Shown here: positions 6,454 through 10,669 of the stretch, piece by piece | Position numbering within the stretch: position 1 is the stretch's first letter | Layout of the letters: each line of letters opens with the position of its first letter | Origin: Limiplasma sp036652695 | GTDB taxonomy: Bacteria > Bacillota > Clostridia > Christensenellales > Aristaeellaceae | Length of the DNA stretch: 10,669 nt | Direction: 5' to 3' | NCBI GenBank assembly: GCA_036652695.1 | Contig: JAVVVJ010000076.1 | Span: forward strand, 1 to 10,669 | Notes under the pieces: model-generated | Database searches by the model: none | What the model saw: the letters and a program-made list of their open reading frames with translations, nothing else | What the model was told of the DNA's origin: nothing | Program-made: the position numbers and the translations under genes

Positions 6454-6981
6454 ATGAAAAAAATACTTGCGTTGGTTCTTTCAACGATGCTGCTGCTGAG
6501 CGCTTCTTTTGCGATGGCGCAGAGCGTGGATGTGGAGCAGGCAACGGATACTTTTAATGTAACCATGGTGATCCCGGAGGGGTATACGATGCAGGAGGAG
6601 CGCCAGAGTGATACCTTGTGCATCAACGTGATCCCTGAGGACAAAGCGGCTCCCGAGTACCGTATCACCATTGCGTATGGTGAGGAATACGATGGGCGGA
6701 CGCTGTCCGAGCTTACGGAGGAGGAGCAGAACGCGCTGATTGGTAGCGTGGATGATGACTTCCAAAATCGAAAGCTCAGCAGCTACACCACTGGCGGCGG
6801 CACGCTGGTCTATGTGATGGATGAAAACGATAGCGAATCAGATTATGCGACCGCCTTCACCCTGTACAAGGGCTACTTTATTCAGATGTATGTTGCCACA
6901 CCGACCTTTGCAACGCTGAGCGAGGCAAATATTCAGATGGCCATTGATCTGCTGACCGGCATGCAATTTGTAGATAAGTAA
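6454..6981 (+). CDS. small secreted protein of unknown function
   Basis: A 175-residue protein with a Sec signal peptide (MKKILALVLSTMLLLSASF, cleavage probably after AMA at 22). I do not recognise the mature part as a named family. It is acidic and of mixed alpha/beta character, beginning with a strand-like segment and IPEGYTM, then ITIAYGEEY, a helix LSELTEEEQNALI (residues 89-101), and a closing helix-rich end, LSEANIQMAIDLLTGMQF (155-172). The order (PEGY strand, central helix, GYF strand, final helix and MQF) recalls DcrB/DUF1795- or PsbP-like lipoprotein folds, but there is no lipobox cysteine. Start: ATG at 6454 with AAGGGAGG at 6435-6442. It lies 50 bases after the SH3 protein gene with no terminator between, so the two are probably one transcript. 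Confidence 0.75.
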   Translation: MKKILALVLSTMLLLSASFAMAQSVDVEQATDTFNVTMVIPEGYTMQEERQSDTLCINVIPEDKAAPEYRITIAYGEEYDGRTLSELTEEEQNALIGSVDDDFQNRKLSSYTTGGGTLVYVMDENDSESDYATAFTLYKGYFIQMYVATPTFATLSEANIQMAIDLLTGMQFVDK

Positions 6982-7001
6982 GCGAACGCCATCGGGTACA
7001 C

Positions 7002-7040
7002 AATCGCCTCAAGGTGAAATGCAATCGCCTTGAGGCGATT
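7002..7040 (+). terminator. intrinsic terminator-like hairpin after the secreted-protein pair
   Basis: AATCGCCTCAAGG (7002-7014) and its exact reverse complement (7028-7040) make a 13-bp perfect stem with a 13-base loop, followed by TCTATT. The T-run is short, so termination may be incomplete, but the stem and its position between two transcription units fit a terminator. Confidence 0.6.
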
Positions 7041-7093
7041 TCTATTGCCGCATCGGGAATTTTGAGGAAGGTTGGGGAAATGCTGCGTTAGCC

Positions 7094-7122
7094 TTGAAAC
7101 CATGGAAAATTTTTGTTATACT
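7094..7122 (+). promoter_or_regulatory. sigma-A-type promoter of the SARP/BTAD regulator
   Basis: TTGAAA (7094-7099) is followed after 17 bases by TATACT (7117-7122); the spacer is A/T-rich. The predicted start near 7129 gives a leader of about 48 bases before ATG 7177. It sits downstream of the hairpin terminator, as expected for a new transcription unit. Confidence 0.78.
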
Positions 7123-7176
7123 GATTCATCCCAAAGGAAGCGCGCGCTTGCGTAATGGGTGAGGAGTGAACGCAAC

Positions 7177-8442
7177 ATGACGGAAAAAACCGACGTCCGC
7201 ATTCGTATGCTTGGCGGCTTTAGCCTGCTAGTGAACAACGAAAGCAAGGATGAACTGATCATCAAATCCAAAAAAGGAAAGTCGCTTTTACAGTACCTAA
7301 TTCTCAAGCATGATGCGGCCGTGACGAACTTTAAGCTCATTGAGGCGCTCTGGCCTAACGAGGAAAGCGCAAACCCGGAAAACGCGCTGAAAACGCTGGT
7401 GAGCCGCTTTCGCGCCATCCTCAACCAGTGTTCCCCGGGGCTTGGCACCTGTATTAGAGCGAGCCGTGGCGGCTATCAATTTCATCAGATTGCAGGGCTG
7501 AGTGTGGATGTGTTCGATTTTGAAGCGTGTACACAGCAGCTGGAGGGCTTGAACGTCCTAACGCAGGATAAAATGGAGCTTTATCACAAAGCGATTGATC
7601 TTTATGCGGGCGATCTGCTCGCCGGGAGCGATCAGGACGATTGGGTTATCGGCATGTGCGTAGGGCTGCATGGACGCTATATGAAGATCGTCTATGCCTA
7701 TCTTAACGAGCTTAAGCTACAGGAAAAGTATAACGAGATTATTCAAACCTGCCGTCTCGCGCTGGAAAACGATGTTTTTGATGAGCGCTTGCACCTAGAG
7801 CTGATGCAGGCGCTGGTGAAAACCAATCGCAGCAACGAGGCGCTTTTGCAGTATAAGCACGTGACCAATATCCATTTCCGCTATTTGGGCGTTCGGCCGC
7901 CAGAAGGCATCCAGCAGTTTTATAAGCATATCGTTATGGCGGGCGATACCTTGGAGATGAGCTTGGACGCCGTTCGCAATGAGCTGAAGGAATATGGCGA
8001 GGTACATGGCGCGTTTGAATGCGAATATGCGGTCTTTCGCGAGATTTATAATTTGCAGATGCGCAATTTGGAGCGTCTTGGCTCGGGCATGTACATCGCC
8101 ATGACGATGATCAGCAGCATGGATGGAGAGGCGATCAATGCCCTCAAGCTGGATGATATCATGAACGGGCTGGCGGGGGTGCTGAAGGCACACCTGCGCA
8201 AAGGGGATACCTTTACGCATTTCAGCCCCTCGCAGTATGCGTTGCTGTTGCCAAGCGTCAACGCAAATAGCGGGCGCATCGTGATGGAGCGGATCAAGCG
8301 TTTCTTTTACCAGCGCTACCCCAACAGCAACCTGATGTTTACCTACCGTATTGGGCCGCTCAGCATGGGTGAGGAAGATGGCACGCACGAGGGGAGCGAT
8401 GGCACAAAAAAAAAGGAACGCAAGGAGGACTTTCTTCATTAG
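7177..8442 (+). CDS. SARP-like transcriptional regulator: winged helix, BTAD, degenerate GGDEF-like domain
   Basis: A 421-residue cytosolic transcription factor. Residues about 7-105 form an OmpR-type winged helix: RIRMLGGFSL, the LLQYLILKH helix, LIEALWP, ALKTLVSRFRAIL as recognition region, and a GGYQF wing. Residues about 112-255 form a bacterial transcriptional activator (BTAD) helical repeat domain: DVFDFEAC, the ALENDVFDERLHLELMQAL repeat, and YLGVRPPEGIQQFYKHI. Residues about 280-395 keep the spacing of a GGDEF fold (FRKGDTF-like KGDTFTHFSPSQYALLLPS), but the GGDEF signature itself is absent, so diguanylate cyclase activity is not expected and a sensory or dimerisation role is likelier. 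It ends in a charged tail. Such regulators are common in Clostridia, but targets cannot be read from sequence. Start: ATG at 7177 with GAGGAG at 7161-7166; a GTG at 7159 overlaps that site. Confidence 0.87.
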   Translation: MTEKTDVRIRMLGGFSLLVNNESKDELIIKSKKGKSLLQYLILKHDAAVTNFKLIEALWPNEESANPENALKTLVSRFRAILNQCSPGLGTCIRASRGGYQFHQIAGLSVDVFDFEACTQQLEGLNVLTQDKMELYHKAIDLYAGDLLAGSDQDDWVIGMCVGLHGRYMKIVYAYLNELKLQEKYNEIIQTCRLALENDVFDERLHLELMQALVKTNRSNEALLQYKHVTNIHFRYLGVRPPEGIQQFYKHIVMAGDTLEMSLDAVRNELKEYGEVHGAFECEYAVFREIYNLQMRNLERLGSGMYIAMTMISSMDGEAINALKLDDIMNGLAGVLKAHLRKGDTFTHFSPSQYALLLPSVNANSGRIVMERIKRFFYQRYPNSNLMFTYRIGPLSMGEEDGTHEGSDGTKKKERKEDFLH

Positions 8443-8556
8443 CGCGTGCGGAAGCGCGAGCGCATGCATAAACCTCCCAAATCCGCATTTTGTGGTTTCA
8501 ATCGTGCGTAAACTGGATATCTTATCAATACACAACGAAGCAAGGAGGTTGTTACG

Positions 8557-8865
8557 ATGGCAGTTATCAAAGTGACCACTGATACATTTGACAATGAGGC
8601 GCTCAAGGGCGAGCAAAAGGTGCTGGTAGATTTTTATGCGGATTGGTGCGGCCCGTGCAAGATGGTTGCACCCATTGTAGAGGAGCTTTCCAAGGAAAGC
8701 GCCGCCTATAAGGTGTGTAAGCTCAATGTGGACGACGCGCCAGAAATTGCTGCACGCTACGGCGTTATGAGCATACCAACGCTCATCGTGTTTGAAAAGG
8801 GCAAGGTCGTCAACAAGATGGTTGGCGCTCAATCCAAGCAGATGATCGCATCAATGCTCAAATAA
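8557..8865 (+). CDS. trxA: thioredoxin
   Basis: A 102-residue thioredoxin, the cytosolic dithiol reductant that passes electrons from thioredoxin reductase to ribonucleotide reductase and other disulfide targets. Seen: the N-terminal strand VLVDFYADWCGPCK with the redox pair Cys 31 and Cys 34 in the classic WCGPC site, the following helix MVAPIVEELSKE, LNVDDAPEIAARYGV, and the cis-proline motif SIPT (Pro 74). An extra cysteine at 54 lies outside the active site. Length is normal and complete. Start: ATG at 8557 with AAGGAGG 8 bases upstream. It lies 114 bases after the SARP gene with no terminator between, so it may be read through from that promoter. No thioredoxin reductase gene is in the window. 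More than one thioredoxin per genome is common, so the symbol is by family, not by proven orthology. Confidence 0.95.
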   Translation: MAVIKVTTDTFDNEALKGEQKVLVDFYADWCGPCKMVAPIVEELSKESAAYKVCKLNVDDAPEIAARYGVMSIPTLIVFEKGKVVNKMVGAQSKQMIASMLK

Positions 8866-8869
8866 GTTA

Positions 8870-8922
8870 AAAAAAACACCCGATGATGAAAAGAAAAAGC
8901 TTTCATCATCGGGTGTTTTTTT
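8870..8922. terminator. bidirectional intrinsic terminator between trxA and the AbrB gene
   Basis: Bases 8870-8891 and 8901-8922 are perfect reverse complements, giving a 22-bp stem with a 9-base loop. The core is CACCCGATGATG, flanked by A-runs on the left and T-runs on the right. Each strand therefore ends in a U-tract after a GC-containing stem. It lies 4 bases after the thioredoxin stop and 3 bases before the AbrB gene's stop, serving both convergent genes. Confidence 0.95.
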
Positions 8923-8925
8923 GCA

Positions 8926-9174
8926 TTACGCGCGTCCCTGCTTGATTTCCGCAAGGCATTTTTCGCAGATGAGCTTGCCCTTGAACAGGGCAACATCACG
9001 TGCGTCGTTGCAGAAAATGCAGCCTGGTTGATACTTTTTCAGGATGATCTCATCGCCCTCGGTGAAAATTTCAAGCGTATCCTTGATGGCGATATCCATC
9101 GTCTTGCGCAGCTCAATCGGGATCACAATACGACCGAGATTATCCAGCTTCCTTACGACACCAGTGGATTTCAT
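8926..9174 (-). CDS. AbrB/SpoVT-type transition-state regulator with a CxxC/CxxC tail
   Basis: An 82-residue DNA-binding protein of the AbrB/MazE/SpoVT swapped-hairpin family. Residues 1-48 are the DNA-binding domain: STGVVRKLDNLGRIVIPIELRK followed by the DTLEIFTEGDEIILKKY hairpin. Residues 52-73 hold four cysteines, CIFC and CEKC, spaced like a small zinc ribbon; this extension is typical of clostridial AbrB proteins and differs from SpoVT, which has a GAF domain. Family members form dimers or tetramers and repress stationary-phase and sporulation genes until growth stops. Start: ATG at 9174 with AAAGGAGG, 8 bases upstream; a frame extension to 9216 would put the start before that site. It has its own promoter and faces away from spmA across a 208-base divergent region, so it could regulate spmA, which is inference. 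Confidence 0.93.
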   Translation of the reverse strand: MKSTGVVRKLDNLGRIVIPIELRKTMDIAIKDTLEIFTEGDEIILKKYQPGCIFCNDARDVALFKGKLICEKCLAEIKQGRA

Positions 9175-9210
9175 TGGTGGTTCCTCCTTTAAAATTGAAT
9201 CCTTAGAATG

Positions 9211-9238
9211 ATCCACAAGGTATTAATTTCATGTGGAT
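9211..9238. promoter_or_regulatory. inverted repeat at the start of the AbrB transcript
   Basis: ATCCACA (9211-9217) and TGTGGAT (9232-9238) are perfect reverse complements around a 14-base A/T-rich centre. The outer edge coincides with the predicted transcription start. It may be an operator, possibly for autorepression since AbrB proteins often repress themselves, or a 5'-terminal RNA hairpin that stabilises the message. Sequence alone does not separate the two. Confidence 0.45.
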
Positions 9239-9244
9239 AGCATA

Positions 9245-9273
9245 AAAATACTCTGTTGAGAAGAATATGTCAA
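9245..9273 (-). promoter_or_regulatory. sigma-A-type promoter of the AbrB gene
   Basis: On the minus strand, a perfect TTGACA (9273-9268) is followed after 17 bases by TATTTT (9250-9245), four of six matches to the -10 consensus. The predicted transcription start is near 9238, giving a leader of about 64 bases. Confidence 0.75.
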
Positions 9274-9305
9274 TGCAAAATTCGGCATGTCTAAGCCCCA
9301 TAATA
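9274..9305 (+). promoter_or_regulatory. candidate forespore-type promoter upstream of spmA
   Basis: CATAATA (9299-9305) matches the sigma-F/sigma-G -10 consensus CATAMTA. TGCAAA (9274-9279) matches the sigma-G -35 TGMATA at five of six bases, but the spacing of 19 is one or two bases longer than usual. No good sigma-A promoter was found for spmA on this strand. In Bacillus subtilis spmAB is driven by sigma-E, so this assignment is tentative. Confidence 0.3.
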
Positions 9306-9382
9306 CATATGATCTGATGTGAGGACAACTTATCAACGGCAATTTAACATCATATTTAGTGTAATAGGAACGGAGAAATGGT

Positions 9383-9976
9383 ATGCTATTGCAATGGATT
9401 TGGTTTGCGATGATGGCGGCGTCCCTTGTATTTGCTTGTGCTAGTGGCAAGGCGGATGCAATTCTTCCCGCCGCAATTCAGGGTGGAACGGATGCAATTT
9501 TATTATTTGTAAATTTGAGTGCGGGATACCTGTTATTTTGTGGATTTATTGAAATTTTGAAGGCGGAGGGCGCGGCAGAGGCACTTCGCCGCTGGATGCA
9601 GCCGCTTTTGCGCGTGCTGATGCCCGGCGTGAGCCGGGATGAAACCAAGCGCGCCATCGCCATGAACCTATCCGCCAATCTGCTGGGGTTGGGAAACGCG
9701 GCAACGCCCATGGGCATAGCCGCCATGCAGCAATTGGATAGCGAATGCGCAATGAACAGGCGCGTGCGGCATGCAATGTACATGCTGCTGATTGTAAACG
9801 CTACAAGCATACAGCTGATTCCCACCACGGTGCTAACCTTGCGTGTGGCGGCGGGCAGCGCGCAGCCAAACGCGGTTTTAGGCCCAAGCCTGCTATGCAC
9901 GGCGGCGTCTACGCTGGTGGGCGTTGCGCTGGGCCTGTGGTGCAGGCGGTGTGAGGAGAAACAACATGCTGAATAA
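9383..9976 (+). CDS. spmA: spore maturation protein A (SpmA)
   Basis: A 197-residue integral membrane protein of the nucleoside-recognition (Gate) domain family. With SpmB it is needed in Bacillus for proper dehydration of the spore core and for heat resistance; the transported substrate is not established. Seen: an N-terminal hydrophobic segment (1-20), a second (38-58), the diagnostic core NLSANLLGLGNAATPMGI (95-112), the NATSIQLIPTTVLTLR segment (139-154), and a last hydrophobic stretch (168-186) before a basic, cysteine-containing tail. Length matches B. subtilis SpmA (about 196). Start: ATG at 9383 with GGAG 7 bases upstream. It overlaps spmB by 11 bases, so the two are translationally coupled. 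Confidence 0.95.
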   Translation: MLLQWIWFAMMAASLVFACASGKADAILPAAIQGGTDAILLFVNLSAGYLLFCGFIEILKAEGAAEALRRWMQPLLRVLMPGVSRDETKRAIAMNLSANLLGLGNAATPMGIAAMQQLDSECAMNRRVRHAMYMLLIVNATSIQLIPTTVLTLRVAAGSAQPNAVLGPSLLCTAASTLVGVALGLWCRRCEEKQHAE

Positions 9977-10466
9977 TCTTTTGCTGCCGGTTTTGCTGCT
10001 GTGGTTGCTAACGGTGGCTGCGTGGAAACGGCTAAAAATGTATGATCTTTTTGTGGAGGGTGCAAAGGAAGGTCTGCATGTGGCGGTGCGGGTACTGCCC
10101 AATTTGGCAGCAATGCTGATTGCGATTTCGCTGATGCAGGCTTCTGGGCTAATGGAGGCGCTGTGTGCTCTTTGCGCGCCCGCCTTTGAGTGGCTGGGCT
10201 TGCCTGCACAGGTCGCGCCGCTGGTGCTGCTAAGGCCGCTGAGCGGGTCAGCCTCGCTTGCGATGCTGGAGCGTATTTTGCGCGAATGTGGCGCGGATAG
10301 CCGCGCCGGGTTGGTTGCCTGCACCGTAATGGGCAGCAGCGAAACCATCTTTTACACGATATGCATCTATATGAGCACAATAAAGGATCGCCGCACCGGG
10401 TATGCCGTACCATGCGCACTCGCGGGGGCGCTGGCTGGGGTACTATTGGCTGGATTGTTGTTTTAG
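9966..10466 (+). CDS. spmB: spore maturation protein B (SpmB)
   Basis: A 166-residue membrane protein, partner of SpmA and a second half of the same Gate-type module. Seen: the N-terminal hydrophobic segment (3-19); YDLFVEGAKEGLHVAVRVLP (26-45), a family hallmark; a membrane segment around 46-60; LLRPLSGSAS (88-97); MGSSETIFYTICIYMS (122-137); and a final hydrophobic hairpin (145-166). It is slightly shorter than B. subtilis SpmB (178), mainly at the N-terminus. Start: ATG at 9966 has GAGGAG at 9953-9958, 7 bases upstream and inside the spmA 3' end. In B. subtilis the pair precedes dacB; here dacB is not downstream, and a new promoter follows instead. No clear terminator follows the gene. Confidence 0.95.
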   Translation: MLNNLLLPVLLLWLLTVAAWKRLKMYDLFVEGAKEGLHVAVRVLPNLAAMLIAISLMQASGLMEALCALCAPAFEWLGLPAQVAPLVLLRPLSGSASLAMLERILRECGADSRAGLVACTVMGSSETIFYTICIYMSTIKDRRTGYAVPCALAGALAGVLLAGLLF

Positions 10467-10487
10467 CGCGAAAAATAGCGTATGCGA

Positions 10488-10545
10488 GTTGACAAGCGTC
10501 TAAAATCGGGATTGCCCTGCACGCGTCAAATACCCACGTTGACAA
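10488..10545. repeat. GTTGACAA direct repeat with an inverted copy between
   Basis: GTTGACAA occurs at 10488-10495 and again at 10538-10545, where it supplies the -35 box. An imperfect inverted copy, ACGCGTCAA (10521-10529), matches TTGACAAGCGT (10489-10499) apart from two extra bases. The left copy has no -10 at the right distance. The arrangement could be a regulator-binding array or chance. Confidence 0.25.
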
Positions 10546-10566
10546 ACCTATGTAAACAAGTATAAT
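10539..10566 (+). promoter_or_regulatory. near-consensus sigma-A-type promoter at the right edge
   Basis: TTGACA (10539-10544) and TATAAT (10561-10566) are both perfect, with a 16-base spacer. A second overlapping TATAAT begins at 10566. The predicted start near 10573 leaves about 40 bases of leader before GTG 10613. It is the strongest promoter in the window by match. Confidence 0.85.
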
Positions 10567-10612
10567 ATAATAAACAGTGTAGGAACTAAAAAAGAGTGGG
10601 AGGGTATTGATT

Positions 10613-10669
10613 GTGAAACCAATGTCAATCACGCGATTGGTGTATACAAGGATGCGTTCATTGCAGTCG
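10613..10669 (+). CDS. start of an unidentified gene, cut by the window edge
   Basis: Only 19 codons are visible (reading MKPMSITRLVYTRMRSLQS with GTG as start), too few to identify a family. The call rests on the strong promoter just upstream and GGGAGGG at 10598-10604, 8 bases from the GTG. A TTG at 10607 lies only two bases from that site, and an in-frame ATG at 10622 is the main alternative. The peptide is basic and not hydrophobic, so no signal peptide begins here. One other frame is also open to the edge, so the frame itself is not certain. Confidence 0.45.
   Translation, partial: MKPMSITRLVYTRMRSLQS

Noticed and set aside
8443..8505. 21-codon frame starting GTG at about 8447 behind an AAGGAGG
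   Set aside because: Spacing to the ribosome binding site is too long, the peptide has no features, and the site lies in the SARP coding tail.
8485..8556. Possible promoter directly upstream of trxA
   Set aside because: Combinations such as TTGTGG or TTTCAA with TGGATA or TATCTT match the consensus at only about half the positions; not better than chance in this A/T-rich gap.
7795..8832. 345-codon open frame on the minus strand over the SARP and trxA genes
   Set aside because: Antisense to thioredoxin and to the BTAD domain, both clear; the His/Ile/Ala-rich translation resembles no family.
9478..10632. 384-codon open frame on the minus strand over spmAB
   Set aside because: Low-complexity Ala/Pro/Arg/Ser translation lying antisense to two recognised genes and across their promoter region; no ribosome binding site logic supports it.

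Overview
The window looks like a chromosomal segment of an endospore-forming, fairly GC-rich member of the Clostridia (Bacillota). The evidence is: spore maturation genes spmA and spmB; a clostridial-type AbrB regulator carrying a CxxC/CxxC tail; a SARP/BTAD regulator with a degenerate GGDEF-like tail; strong AGGAGG ribosome binding sites; and TTGACA/TATAAT promoters. The genus cannot be fixed by eye. No phage, transposon, tRNA, rRNA or CRISPR sequence was seen.

Left part, minus strand (1-4180), reading right to left. A hypoxanthine/uracil-DNA glycosylase (4180-3686) is followed by an N-formylglutamate amidohydrolase-like zinc enzyme (3626-2988) and two tandem, diverged RimK-type ATP-grasp ligases (2946-2074 and 2069-1179). 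A wecE-type sugar aminotransferase (1116-1) runs off the left edge. Three sigma-A-like promoters break this stretch into units: the glycosylase alone, the hydrolase plus the two ligases, and wecE alone. In the last two promoters the -35 box contains the stop codon of the gene before it. The hydrolase/ligase trio is the best candidate here for an uncharacterised small-molecule or peptide-tag pathway.

Middle part, plus strand (4320-6981). A 450-residue choice-of-anchor-A protein with no signal peptide ends in an extremely cysteine-rich tail and may be a spore-surface structural protein. Two small exported proteins follow: one with two SH3-like repeats and one unrecognised. A strong hairpin closes this stretch.

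Right-centre (7094-9273). A good promoter drives the SARP/BTAD regulator. Thioredoxin follows 114 bp downstream. Thioredoxin and the convergent AbrB-type regulator share one long bidirectional terminator. AbrB has its own promoter, with an inverted repeat at the predicted transcription start.

Right end (9383-10669). spmA and spmB overlap by 11 bases and act together in spore core dehydration. A near-consensus promoter then precedes a gene of which only 19 codons lie inside the window. No gene-free stretch exceeds 300 bases. The longest (9175-9382, 10467-10612, 6982-7176, 4181-4319, 5673-5803) hold the regulatory elements listed, except 5673-5803, where I found no convincing promoter or terminator.
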